This document shows positions 24,187-33,760 of a DNA stretch of 64,000 bases, piece after piece. The position numbers were made by a program, and so were the translations under genes. The notes beneath the pieces were generated by a model that worked only from the letters and a program-made list of their open reading frames with translations, did no database searches and was not told the origin of the DNA. The stretch comes from Microvirga sesbaniae (GTDB lineage Bacteria; Pseudomonadota; Alphaproteobacteria; Rhizobiales; Beijerinckiaceae). The stretch lies in NCBI RefSeq assembly GCF_025460805.1, contig NZ_JAMXFJ010000013.1:1-64000 (forward strand), in the 5' to 3' direction. Each line of letters opens with the position of its first letter. Position 1 is the first letter of the stretch.

Positions 24187-24207
24187 GCGATAAGAATATC
24201 TGATCGC
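24187..24207. promoter_or_regulatory. Candidate OxyR operator between oxyR and katA
   Basis: Directly upstream of the oxyR start is an imperfect palindrome with GCGAT (24187-24191) and ATCGC (24203-24207) arms around an AT-rich GATAAG-ATATC-type core. Size and position fit a LysR-type site. OxyR usually contacts four such half-sites; only this part is clear. Confidence 0.45.
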
Positions 24208-24279
24208 GTTCCGTAATCAATACAATTGGACCTTATCGGGCCCCATCGGCATCGTGCGCGGCACTCATTGGGGACGACC

Positions 24280-25746
<1,467 letters not shown>

Positions 25747-25785
25747 ACAGCGGAATGAACATAAGCCGTAGGGGCAAACATGAAG

Positions 25786-25820
25786 CGGCCCGGGAGCGAT
25801 CCCGGGCCGTTTTCGTTTTT
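25786..25820 (+). terminator. Intrinsic terminator of katA
   Basis: Perfect 10-bp arms at 25786-25795 and 25800-25809 with loop gcga are followed by TTTTCGTTTTT. Confidence 0.9.
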
Positions 25821-25875
25821 CCAGGATCGCAGAACGCAAAGCCTCATCCTAAGAGGCCGATACACCCTCCTCCAC

Positions 25876-26005
25876 GTCATGGCCGGGCTTGTCCCGGCCA
25901 TCTCGATTGGAAGGGCTCGGCATTCCAAACAACCGGGATCACCGGGACAAGCCCGGTGATGACAATGGAGGGATCGGGGTCAACGGGACGAGCCCGGTGA
26001 CGACG
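25876..26005. repeat. Family A repeat, copy A3, plus a partial right half
   Basis: The complete copy spans 25876-25963 in GGCC-first orientation (GTCATGGCCGGG ... TCACCGGGACAAGCCCGGTGATGAC). A further right-half fragment (CGGGACGAGCCCGGTGACGAC) lies at about 25983-26005. The pair fills the gap between convergent katA and the metallo-hydrolase gene. Confidence 0.88.
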
Positions 26006-26021
26006 CGGGAGACATCCTGCG

Positions 26022-26672
26022 TCAGAGCAGTCCCTCGCCCTGAAGAAACGGGTTGGTCTGGCGCTCCTGCCCGATGGTGCTCATGGGACCGTGGCCGCAA
26101 ATGAACGCGATGTCGTCGCCGAGCGGCAGCAGCTTGTCCTTGATCGAGGCGATCAGCGCCTCGCCGTCGCCGCCGGGAAGATCGACGCGGCCGACGGAGC
26201 CCTGGAACAGCACGTCGCCCACCAGTGCGAAGCGGTCCTTGGGAGAGACGAGCACGACGCTGCCCGGCGAGTGGCCGGGGCAATGCAGCACGTCGAGGGT
26301 GAGATCGCCGATTGTGACCGTATCGCCCTCGTCGAGCCAGCGATCCGGCGTGACGGCGCGGGCGGGAAAGCCATAGGCCTGCCCCTGCTCCGCGAGCCGG
26401 TCGAGCAGGAAGCGGTCCGCCTGGTGCGGGCCTTCGACCGGCACGCCGAGGGCCTCGCGCAGCTCGGCCGCTCCGCCCGCGTGGTCGATGTGGCCGTGGG
26501 TGAGGATGATCTTCTCCACGCTCACGCCGGTCTGCGCGATGGCCTCGCGGATCTGGTCCACATCGCCGCCGGGATCGACCACCGCGGCCTTCTTGGTCTT
26601 GTCGCACCACAGCAGCGTGCAGTTCTGCTGGAAGGGCGTCACGGGGATGATGGCGGCGCGAATATCGGGCAC
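26022..26672 (-). CDS. MBL-fold metallo-hydrolase, glyoxalase-II-like (YcbL type)
   Basis: The 216-residue metallo-beta-lactamase fold carries the metal site THGHIDHAGG (HxHxDH), then HCPGHSPGS, a bridging aspartate in LVGDVLFQGSVGR, and a final histidine in ICGHGPMS. This pattern matches the YcbL-like type I glyoxalase-II subfamily, which hydrolyses thioesters such as S-lactoylglutathione. GTG at 26672 is chosen because AAGGAG sits 6 nt before it. It is divergent from the glutathione-dependent formaldehyde dehydrogenase, so a link to glutathione-thioester detoxification is reasonable but unproven. Confidence 0.85.
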   Translation of the reverse strand: MPDIRAAIIPVTPFQQNCTLLWCDKTKKAAVVDPGGDVDQIREAIAQTGVSVEKIILTHGHIDHAGGAAELREALGVPVEGPHQADRFLLDRLAEQGQAYGFPARAVTPDRWLDEGDTVTIGDLTLDVLHCPGHSPGSVVLVSPKDRFALVGDVLFQGSVGRVDLPGGDGEALIASIKDKLLPLGDDIAFICGHGPMSTIGQERQTNPFLQGEGLL

Positions 26673-26799
26673 GGTGGGCTCCTTCTTGGGCGTGATGCAC
26701 ACATAGGCCCTGAGACCGGGTCTGGGAAGCCGCTTCCCTTGACCTTCCCTCACGGGGCTTCACATAGTCCCGGCACCGAATCACAGCGAGGACAAGAGC

Positions 26800-27912
26800 A
26801 TGGAAACCAGGGCCGCCGTGGCGTGGGAGGCTGGCAAGCCGCTCACCGTCGAAACCATCCGCCTCGAGGGTCCCAAGGCCGGCGAGGTGCTCGTGGAGGT
26901 GATGGCGACGGGCGTGTGCCACACGGACGCCTACACGCTGTCCGGCCTCGATTCCGAGGGCAAGTTCCCGGCGATCCTCGGCCACGAGGGCGCGGGCATC
27001 GTGCGCGAGGTCGGGCCCGGCGTCACCACGCTCAAAGTCGGCGACCATGTGATCCCGCTCTACACGCCAGAATGCCGCAACTGCAAATCCTGCCTGTCGC
27101 GCCGGACCAATCTCTGCACGGCGATCCGCGCCACGCAGGGCCAGGGCCTCATGCCCGACGGCACGTCGCGCTTCCGTTGCGACGGCGAGACCGTGTTCCA
27201 CTACATGGGCTGCTCGACCTTCGCGAACTTCACCGTGCTGCCGGAGATCGCCCTCGCCAAGGTGCGCGAGGACGCGCCCTTCGACAAGATCTGCTACATC
27301 GGCTGCGGCGTCACCACGGGCATCGGGGCGGTGATCTACACGGCGAAGGTCTGGCCCGGCGCGAACGTGGTGGTGTTCGGCCTCGGCGGCATCGGGCTCA
27401 ACGTGATCCAGGGCGCCCGCATGGTCGGCGCCGACAAGATCATCGGCGTCGACATCAACCCGGCCAAGCGCGCCATGGCCGAGAAGTTCGGCATGACCGA
27501 CTTCATCAACCCGAAGGAGGTCGGCAACGACAAGGTCGTGCAGGCGATCGTCGACCTCACCGGCGGCGGCGCGGACTTCTCCTTCGACGCCACCGGCAAC
27601 ACGGACGTCATGCGCCAGGCGCTCGAATGCTGCCACCGCGGCTGGGGCGAAAGCATCATCATCGGCGTGGCGGAAGCCGGCAAGGAGATCGCCACCCGGC
27701 CGTTCCAGCTCGTCACCGGACGCGTCTGGAAGGGCACGGCCTTCGGCGGCGCGCGCGGACGCACGGACGTGCCGAAGATCGTCGACTGGTACATGGAGGG
27801 CAAGATCAACATCGACGACCTGATCACCCACACCATGCCGCTCGAGGAGATCAACACGGCCTTCGATCTCATGCACGAGGGCAAGTCGATCCGCTCGGTC
27901 ATCGTGTACTGA
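26800..27912 (+). CDS. frmA: S-(hydroxymethyl)glutathione dehydrogenase / class III alcohol dehydrogenase
   Basis: At 370 residues this is a full-length class III zinc dehydrogenase. Catalytic zinc ligands are in GVCHTDAY and GHEGAG, with a cysteine in [12 protein letters not shown]; the structural zinc cysteines are in [16 protein letters not shown]. The Rossmann loop is [18 protein letters not shown]. It oxidises S-hydroxymethylglutathione, formed spontaneously from formaldehyde and glutathione, to S-formylglutathione with NAD. Its stop overlaps the next gene by one base (TGATG), so the two enzymes of the pathway are translationally coupled. Confidence 0.95.
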   Translation: METRAAVAWEAGKPLTVETIRLEGPKAGEVLVEVMATGVCHTDAYTLSGLDSEGKFPAILGHEGAGIVREVGPGVTTLKVGDHVIPLYTPECRNCKSCLSRRTNLCTAIRATQGQGLMPDGTSRFRCDGETVFHYMGCSTFANFTVLPEIALAKVREDAPFDKICYIGCGVTTGIGAVIYTAKVWPGANVVVFGLGGIGLNVIQGARMVGADKIIGVDINPAKRAMAEKFGMTDFINPKEVGNDKVVQAIVDLTGGGADFSFDATGNTDVMRQALECCHRGWGESIIIGVAEAGKEIATRPFQLVTGRVWKGTAFGGARGRTDVPKIVDWYMEGKINIDDLITHTMPLEEINTAFDLMHEGKSIRSVIVY

Positions 27913-28772
27913 TGGGGACAGGATCGTTGAGTTTCGAGACCGTCTCGCAATCGCGCTGCTTCGGCGGCACGCAGTTCGTCTACCGTCACGCATCGCGGGA
28001 GACCGGCACGCCCATGCGGCTTGCCGTCTTCGTTCCGCCGCAGGCGGAGAACGGCAAGGTGCCGGTGGTGTGGTTCCTCTCCGGGCTCACCTGCACGGAG
28101 GAGAACTTCACCGTGAAGGCGGGCGTGCAGCGGGTCGCCGCGGAGCTCGGCCTGATCCTGATTGCCCCCGACACCAGCCCCCGGGGCGAGGGCGTGCCCG
28201 ACGATCCCGAGGGCGCCTACGATCTCGGCCTGGGCGCGGGCTTCTACCTGGATGCCACGGAGGCGCCCTGGGCGAGGCACTACCGCATGCGCTCCTATCT
28301 CGAGCGCGAGCTGCCGGGCCTGGTGGCTGAGAACCTCCCGGCCGACATGGCCCGACAGGGCATCACGGGCCACTCCATGGGCGGCCACGGGGCGCTCACC
28401 CTGGCGCTGCGCGATCCCGGACGCTTCAAGGCCGTCTCGGCCTTCGCCCCCATCGCGTCGCCCATGCACTGCCCCTGGGGCGAGAAGGCCCTGACGCACT
28501 ACATCGGGCCCGACCGCGCGGCCTGGCGCGCCTACGATGCCTGCGCGCTGATCGAGGACGGCGCGCGCCTCCCCGACCTTCTGGTGGACCAGGGCACGGC
28601 CGACGGCTTCCTGGACAGCCAGCTCAAGCCCCAGCTCCTGGAGGAGGCCTGCGCGCGCGCCGGCCAGCCCCTCACCCTGCGGATGCAGGACGGCTACGAC
28701 CATTCCTACTTCTTCATCGCGACCTTCATGGAGGACCACCTGCGCTGGCACGCGGAGCGCCTGGGGCCGTAG
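27912..28772 (+). CDS. fghA: S-formylglutathione hydrolase
   Basis: This 286-residue esterase-D family protein has the nucleophile elbow TGHSMGGHGAL, the aspartate in LVDQGTADGFLD and the histidine in GYDHSYFFIATFM, a complete Ser-Asp-His triad. FLSGLTCTEENF near residue 55 is typical of the family. It splits S-formylglutathione to formate and glutathione, completing formaldehyde oxidation started by the upstream dehydrogenase. The start ATG overlaps the dehydrogenase stop. It converges with a Nudix gene 5 bp away. Confidence 0.94.
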   Translation: MGTGSLSFETVSQSRCFGGTQFVYRHASRETGTPMRLAVFVPPQAENGKVPVVWFLSGLTCTEENFTVKAGVQRVAAELGLILIAPDTSPRGEGVPDDPEGAYDLGLGAGFYLDATEAPWARHYRMRSYLERELPGLVAENLPADMARQGITGHSMGGHGALTLALRDPGRFKAVSAFAPIASPMHCPWGEKALTHYIGPDRAAWRAYDACALIEDGARLPDLLVDQGTADGFLDSQLKPQLLEEACARAGQPLTLRMQDGYDHSYFFIATFMEDHLRWHAERLGP

Positions 28773-28777
28773 CCGCC

Positions 28778-29353
28778 TCAGCCGCTGCCGAACAGCTCCG
28801 GGTGCCGGAGCTGCAGCGCCTGGATCAGGGTCAGGGTCTTCATGTCGGCGATGGCGCCCTGTTCCAGCAGACGCATGACCTCGCCGAGGCCGAGCTCCAG
28901 CACCTCGATCTCCTCGTGCTCCTCCGCGAGCCCGCCGCCCTCCCCGACCCGGTCGGCCGCCCTATAGGGCGCCAGGAACAGGTGCAGCCGCTCCGTCGTC
29001 ATGCCGGGCGCCGACCAGACCGTCCCGACCGGCTCCAGGGCGGTGATGCGAAGGCCCGCCTCCTCCAAGGCCTCGCGCCGGGCGCAGACCTCCGGCGCGT
29101 CCTCGTCGAGCAGGCCCGCCACGGCCTCCAGGAAGCCCGGGCGGCCCTCCACGTGCATGACGGGCGCGCGGAACTGCCGGACCAGGATGACCGTGCGGGC
29201 CTGCGGGTCGTAGGGGAGCACCGCGGCCGCATCGGAGCTGTTGAGGATCTGGCGCGCCATCGTCCGGCCGTCCGGCATCTCGACCGTGACCTTGAGAAGC
29301 TTGCGCCAGCCGTCATAGAGGGTTTCGACCTGTCGGATCCGGTAGCCTGCCAC
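28778..29353 (-). CDS. Nudix hydrolase of the NudF/NudK (nucleoside-diphosphate-sugar) group
   Basis: This 191-residue Nudix protein has the box GLLDEDAPEVCARREALEEAG (GX5EX7REVXEEXG pattern). Upstream there is a dimerising beta domain with QFRAPVMHVEGRPGFLE, and the downstream loop is APGMTTERLHLFLAPY, as in ADP-ribose, GDP-mannose and related pyrophosphatases. The substrate is probably a nucleoside diphosphate sugar; ADP-ribose and GDP-mannose cannot be separated by eye. It is divergent from a SIR2-like gene, 179 bp between starts, which raises the idea that it clears ADP-ribose from NAD cleavage. Confidence 0.87.
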   Translation of the reverse strand: MAGYRIRQVETLYDGWRKLLKVTVEMPDGRTMARQILNSSDAAAVLPYDPQARTVILVRQFRAPVMHVEGRPGFLEAVAGLLDEDAPEVCARREALEEAGLRITALEPVGTVWSAPGMTTERLHLFLAPYRAADRVGEGGGLAEEHEEIEVLELGLGEVMRLLEQGAIADMKTLTLIQALQLRHPELFGSG

Positions 29354-29532
29354 GTGCCGTTTTCCCCGTTCGATGATGCCAAAAGCCTAAGACAACACGC
29401 GAGCCGCCGAAAGTTATCCCTCAAGCCCCGCTGAAGCAGAGTGGCGCCTTCGTGCGTTAAGAGCAGGCCTCGATGAGATCTCGGGAGCGGAAGCGGGTCT
29501 CGGGCCCGATTGCTGTCGTGAAGGAGCGTTGC

Positions 29533-30357
29533 GTGCTGGAAGGTTTGGTTGCGGCCATCAGGCAGAGACAGGCCATTCTGTTTGCCGGAGCCGGCGTGTC
29601 CATGACGGTCGGCCTGCCCTCCTGGAGCACCTTGATCGAACACATCGCGCAGGAGCTGGAGATCGACCTGACCGACTTCCGGGGCACGGACCTCAACTAT
29701 CTCACGCTGGCGGAATTCTACCGGCTGAAGCAGGGCAGCATCGGCCCCCTGCGCAGCTGGATGGACCGGAACTGGACCATACCGGAGAAGGCCCTGAAGA
29801 CGTCCCGCGTGCACGAGCTCATCTGCAAGCTCGATTTTCCGATCATCTACACGACGAATTTCGACCGCAACCTGGAAAACTCCTACGACCTCTACGGGAA
29901 GGAGTACGTCAAGATCGTCAACGCCAAGGACGTGGCCCGAATCCACGAGGACGTGACGCAGATCGTGAAATACCATGGCGATTTCGACGACGACGGCTCC
30001 ATCGTCATCGCGGAAACCGATTACCTGGAGCGCCTCTCGTTCGAATCGCCCCTCGACATCAAGTTCCGCTCCGACGCGCTCGGCAAGACGATCCTGTTCA
30101 TCGGCTACAGCATGACGGACCTCAACATCCGCTTCCTCATGCACCGGCTCTGGAAGACCTGGGCGGATTCGGGCTACGAGCGCGACCGGCCGCAATCCTA
30201 TGTGTTCATGCTGCGCCCCAACCCGGTGGAGCAGGCGGTTCTGGAACAATGGGGCCTGCAGGTCCTGACCGAGAAGGAGTGCAAGCCCGAACAAGCGCTC
30301 GAGACCTTCCTGGCCAAGCTTCACAAGGCTGTCGAAGAGGACCCGGCCTGCCCCTGA
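29533..30357 (+). CDS. Stand-alone SIR2-like domain protein
   Basis: The 274-residue protein shows the sirtuin-fold NAD-binding pattern. It begins with ILFAGAGVSMTVGLPSW (GAGxS, residues 15-31), continues with IIYTTNFDRNLE (TxNxD, about 107-111) and the candidate catalytic histidine in VKYHGDFDD (His148), and ends with ILFIGYSMTDLNIR (about 187-200). Zinc-finger cysteines of true deacetylases are absent, so it belongs to the SIR2_2-like group, whose characterised members in defence systems hydrolyse NAD. GTG at 29533 is chosen because AAGGAG sits 7 nt before it; an upstream ATG at 29473 would add 20 residues. No effector-partner gene such as HerA or TIR adjoins it. Defence or NAD hydrolysis is an inference. 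Confidence 0.75.
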   Translation: MLEGLVAAIRQRQAILFAGAGVSMTVGLPSWSTLIEHIAQELEIDLTDFRGTDLNYLTLAEFYRLKQGSIGPLRSWMDRNWTIPEKALKTSRVHELICKLDFPIIYTTNFDRNLENSYDLYGKEYVKIVNAKDVARIHEDVTQIVKYHGDFDDDGSIVIAETDYLERLSFESPLDIKFRSDALGKTILFIGYSMTDLNIRFLMHRLWKTWADSGYERDRPQSYVFMLRPNPVEQAVLEQWGLQVLTEKECKPEQALETFLAKLHKAVEEDPACP

Positions 30358-30417
30358 TTGTGCTTCGGCCTCGCGTTGTGCCAATGTGGCGGCCCTTTTC
30401 GCTTCCAAGATGATCCC

Positions 30418-31743
30418 ATGGCCGCCGCACCCAAACGCCGTCTGTCCCTTCGCGACGTTCTGACCGACGGGCGCATCGCCCTCATGCTGCCCCTGGGCTT
30501 TTCGTCGGGTCTGCCCTTCCTGCTCGTTTTCAGCACGTTGTCGGCTTGGCTGCGCGAGGCGGGCATCTCGCTGACGGTCATCGGACTGATGAGTTGGGTG
30601 GCACTGGCCTATTCGTTGAAATTCCTCTGGGCCCCCTTCGTCGATCGCTATGACGTGCCGGCTCTCTCCCGTCTGCTGGGACGACGCCGCGGCTGGATGG
30701 TCCTGTCGCAACTCGGGGTCGCGGCTGGCCTGATCGGCATGGCCTCGACGAACCCGCAGGCCGGCCTGCCCCTCACCATCATCTTCGCGGTTCTGGTGGC
30801 CTTCGCGTCGGCGACCCAGGATGTGGTCATCGACGGCTGGCGCATCGATGCGGCCCCCACCGAACGCCAGGGCATGATGGCGGCTGCCTTGCTGCTCGGC
30901 TACCGGCTCGCCCTTATCACGGCGGGTGCAGGCGCGCTCTACATTGCCGAGTTCGTCAACTGGCACAGCGCTTATCTCGCTATGGCCGCGCTGATGGGCG
31001 TGGGCCTGATCGGCACCCTGCTCGCCCCTCGGATCGACGAGGGCCCGGCCCGGCAGCACCTCCCTTTTGTCAAGGCCATCGTGGAACCGCTTGCGGATCT
31101 GTTCCGGCGCAAGGGCCTCATGCTGATTCCGATCCTGGCGCTCATCGCCTGCTATCGCATTCCCGATTATGCAAGCGGCATCATGGCCAATCCGCTTTAT
31201 ATCGACCTTGGCTTCAGCAAGGCCGACATCGCGAATATCTCGAAGCTCTACGGCGTCTGGATCGGCATCATCGGGGCCTTCGCGGGCGGGCTTGCGCTCA
31301 CCCGCATCGGCCTGTGGTGGACCGTGCTCATCGGCGCGGTGATGGCCGCGGGATCGAACCTGATGTTCTCTTGGCTCGCCTCTGGCAATGCAACGCTTTG
31401 GGGCCTGACGCTCTCCATCAGCGTCGACAATTTCGCTGGCGGCTTCGCAGGCGCGGCCCTCGTGGCGTACATGTCGGGGCTGACGTCGCCAGGGTTTGCG
31501 GCCACGCAATACGCGCTCTTGAGTTCACTCTACGCTCTGCCCGGCAAGCTGATCGGCGGCGCATCCGGTGCCGTGGTGGAGGCCTACGGCTACCCTGCCC
31601 TCTTCACCGGCACGGCCGCCATCGCCATACCGCTGGTGATCCTGTGCCTCATCATACGCCGTGACACCATGAAGGTGGTCGAAGAGAGACGCGCCGCGGA
31701 CGAGTTGGCCGCCGTGCCGGCGGGTGCCGGCACGAGGGCTTGA
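30418..31743 (+). CDS. ampG: AmpG-type MFS permease
   Basis: The 441-residue protein has 12 or more membrane segments and the AmpG pattern: LGFSSGLPFLLVFSTLSAWL at the first segment, WAPFVDRYDVP, GRRRGWMVLSQLGVA and ATQDVVIDGWRIDA. The last (ATQD...DAWRVE-like) is diagnostic. AmpG imports GlcNAc-anhydroMurNAc peptides for cell-wall recycling and can feed AmpR signalling. The Shine-Dalgarno is weak, so the ATG at 30418 is chosen by homology. It lies 60 bp after the SIR2-like gene in the same direction, so they could share a transcript. Confidence 0.87.
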   Translation: MAAAPKRRLSLRDVLTDGRIALMLPLGFSSGLPFLLVFSTLSAWLREAGISLTVIGLMSWVALAYSLKFLWAPFVDRYDVPALSRLLGRRRGWMVLSQLGVAAGLIGMASTNPQAGLPLTIIFAVLVAFASATQDVVIDGWRIDAAPTERQGMMAAALLLGYRLALITAGAGALYIAEFVNWHSAYLAMAALMGVGLIGTLLAPRIDEGPARQHLPFVKAIVEPLADLFRRKGLMLIPILALIACYRIPDYASGIMANPLYIDLGFSKADIANISKLYGVWIGIIGAFAGGLALTRIGLWWTVLIGAVMAAGSNLMFSWLASGNATLWGLTLSISVDNFAGGFAGAALVAYMSGLTSPGFAATQYALLSSLYALPGKLIGGASGAVVEAYGYPALFTGTAAIAIPLVILCLIIRRDTMKVVEERRAADELAAVPAGAGTRA

Positions 31744-31762
31744 AGGGGTTTCGTACCCCCCT

Positions 31763-31932
31763 GTCATCACCGGCCTTGTGCCGGTGATCCCGACAAAGAG
31801 AAGCGCCGCGGCCCACAGGATCGGGATGGTCGGCGGGAGGCGGGCGATGACCGGCCGGCCATGACGTGGAAAGGTTGGCGCCGGCCGGATGTCCGGTCTC
31901 CGCGGCGGCACTGGGGCAAGCCCAGCGATGAC
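31763..31932. repeat. Family A repeat, copy A4, plus a partial copy
   Basis: The full copy (31763-31865) is TCACC-first; its right half is enlarged by a GGCGGGAGGCGGGCGATGAC insertion before the GGCC hairpin. A right-half fragment (TGGGGCAAGCCCAGCGATGAC) lies at about 31911-31932. It separates convergent ampG and the xylose dehydrogenase gene. Confidence 0.8.
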
Positions 31933-31953
31933 GGTCTGGTCAGACGGCCGCGA

Positions 31954-32706
31954 TCAGACCCAGCCGCCGTCCACGAGATAGGTCTGGGCCGACATGGCGC
32001 TGGAATCGTCCGCGCCGAGGAAGAGCGTGAAGTTGGCGATGTCCTGCGGCACGAGCTTGCGCTTCACGCACTGGCGCTTGAGCAGTTCCTTCTCGCCTTC
32101 CGGCGTGAGCCACAGATCGATCTGGCGCTGGGTCATGATCCAGCCCGGCACGAGGCAGTTGACGCGGATGTTCTTCGGCCCGAGCTCACGGGCGAGAGCG
32201 CGGGTGAGGCCGACCGCGGCGGATTTCGCCGTCTTGTAGGCGGCGAAGGAATCGTCGCTCACCATGTAGCTCGTGGAGCCCATGTTGATGATCGAGCCGC
32301 CGCCCGCCTTCTCCATGTCGGGCAGCACAGCCTGAGCGGCAAAGAACTGGTGATCGAGATTGGTGGCGAAGCGCTCGCGCCAGTATTCCGGCGTCACCTG
32401 GTCGATGGTGTGGCGGTCGTCGCGGGCCGCGTTGTTGACCAGGACCGTGATCGGTCCGAGCGCGTCGCTGGCACGCCGGATCGCCGCCTGGAAGGCGGGA
32501 ATGTCGCGCACGTCGCTGTGCTCGAAATGCACGCGCTCGCCGAGTTCCTTCGCGAGCGCCTGGCCGGCCTCGGCGTTGTAGTCGAGGATCGCCACCTTGC
32601 TGCCCTGCGCATGGAAGGAGCGTGCGATGCTCTCGCCGATGCCGCTGGCGCCGCCGGTGATGAGAACGGTCTTGCCCTTCAGGGAGCCGTAAATCGTCTG
32701 GGTCAT
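31954..32706 (-). CDS. SDR family D-xylose (sugar) 1-dehydrogenase
   Basis: This 250-residue short-chain dehydrogenase has the NAD-binding TGGASGIGESIA, the NNAARDDRH motif, active-site Ser in GSTSYMV, Tyr-Lys in YKTAKSAAV, and the C-terminal VPGWIMTQRQIDLWLTPEGE and LVPQDIA...FLGADDSS. The latter closely recalls the Caulobacter xylose dehydrogenase (called xylB there). It oxidises D-xylose to xylonolactone for a Weimberg- or Dahms-type route. It sits downstream of a xylose ABC importer on the same strand, separated by a family A repeat, which supports the assignment. Arabinose or another aldose is the main alternative. Confidence 0.8.
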   Translation of the reverse strand: MTQTIYGSLKGKTVLITGGASGIGESIARSFHAQGSKVAILDYNAEAGQALAKELGERVHFEHSDVRDIPAFQAAIRRASDALGPITVLVNNAARDDRHTIDQVTPEYWRERFATNLDHQFFAAQAVLPDMEKAGGGSIINMGSTSYMVSDDSFAAYKTAKSAAVGLTRALARELGPKNIRVNCLVPGWIMTQRQIDLWLTPEGEKELLKRQCVKRKLVPQDIANFTLFLGADDSSAMSAQTYLVDGGWV

Positions 32707-32821
32707 GGATCTCTCTCACTCTTGTCTTGGATGTCGTCCCTCCCCCGTGCGGGGAGGAATAGAAGAGGCTCACGAAGCCGAAGCTGTTCGCACGATGTGC
32801 CCCGTTGATACTTTCTCCCAC

Positions 32822-32910
32822 GTCATCACCGGCCCTGTGCCGGTGATCCCGGTCTGGGAAGGCCCGGCGCTTTACATGGTCGGGATGGCCGGCACAAGGC
32901 CGGCCATGAC
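32822..32910. repeat. Family A palindromic repeat, copy A5
   Basis: A complete TCACC-first copy, from GTCATCACCGGCC to GGCCATGAC. It lies inside the xylose gene series between XylG and the dehydrogenase. Confidence 0.9.
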
Positions 32911-32968
32911 GGATCGCATGCGCCTGTTCACATGCCCCGCCGGCGAGGTGCGGGCCGGGGGCCTCCCG

Positions 32969-33748
32969 TCAGCTCGCGCCCGGCCCCGGCGTGGCGCCCG
33001 GCGGGCACTTGCCGAGGATGATCATGCCGAGCACCTCGTCCTGGGTGACGTCCTGCACGTTGGCCGAACCCACGAGCTTGCCGTTCTTCATCACGCTGAC
33101 GCGGTCGGCGAGGCCGAACACGTCGTGGATGTCGTGGCTGATGAGGAAGATGCCGATGCCCTCCTTCTTGAGCTGCAGCACGAGGTCGGCGACCTGCTGC
33201 GTCTCGGCCGGGCCGAGCGCCGCGGTCGGCTCGTCCATGATGAGCACGCGCGCGTTGAAATAGATCGCCCGCGCGATCGCCACCGATTGCCGCTGGCCGC
33301 CGGAGAGCGCCTTCACGGGCTCCTTGAAGCGGCGGAAATGCGGGTTGAGGCGCGCCATGACCTTGCGGGTCTCCGCCTCCATGGTGGCGTCGTCCAGGGT
33401 CCCGTAGGGCGTGAGCACCTCGCGGCCCAGGAAGATGTTGCCGGCGGCATCGATGTTGTCGGCGAGCGCCAGGGTCTGATAGATCGTCTCGATGCCGTAG
33501 CGCTTCGCGTCGCGGGGCGTCGCGATGTCGGCGTGCTCGCCGTTCACGTAGATCTCGCCCGCATCCGGCCGGTAGGCCCCGGACAGGATCTTGATCAGCG
33601 TCGACTTTCCGGCGCCGTTGTGGCCGAGCAGGCCCACCACCTCGCCGGGACGCAGGTCGACCGAGACGCCGTCCACGGCCTTGATGCCGCCGAACGCGAT
33701 GGAGATGTTGCGCATCTCGACGAGAGGCGTCGTTCCATTCGTGTGCAT
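32969..33748 (-). CDS. xylG: Xylose-type sugar ABC transporter ATPase (single-domain XylG)
   Basis: This 259-residue ATPase has Walker [12 protein letters not shown], the Q loop [10 protein letters not shown], the signature [11 protein letters not shown], Walker [13 protein letters not shown] and an H-loop histidine (LISHDIHDV). E. coli XylG has two fused nucleotide-binding domains of about 510 residues; here there is only one, as is common in rhizobial xylose importers, so the protein probably works as a homodimer. It lies 12 nt after XylH. Xylose specificity is inferred from XylF and the dehydrogenase next to it. Confidence 0.9.
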   Translation of the reverse strand: MHTNGTTPLVEMRNISIAFGGIKAVDGVSVDLRPGEVVGLLGHNGAGKSTLIKILSGAYRPDAGEIYVNGEHADIATPRDAKRYGIETIYQTLALADNIDAAGNIFLGREVLTPYGTLDDATMEAETRKVMARLNPHFRRFKEPVKALSGGQRQSVAIARAIYFNARVLIMDEPTAALGPAETQQVADLVLQLKKEGIGIFLISHDIHDVFGLADRVSVMKNGKLVGSANVQDVTQDEVLGMIILGKCPPGATPGPGAS

Positions 33749-33760
33749 GATGCGCTTTCC

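Noticed and set aside
28999-31509. An 836-residue minus-strand frame across the SIR2-like and AmpG genes
   Set aside because: Shadow with no domain; both plus-strand genes have clear motifs.
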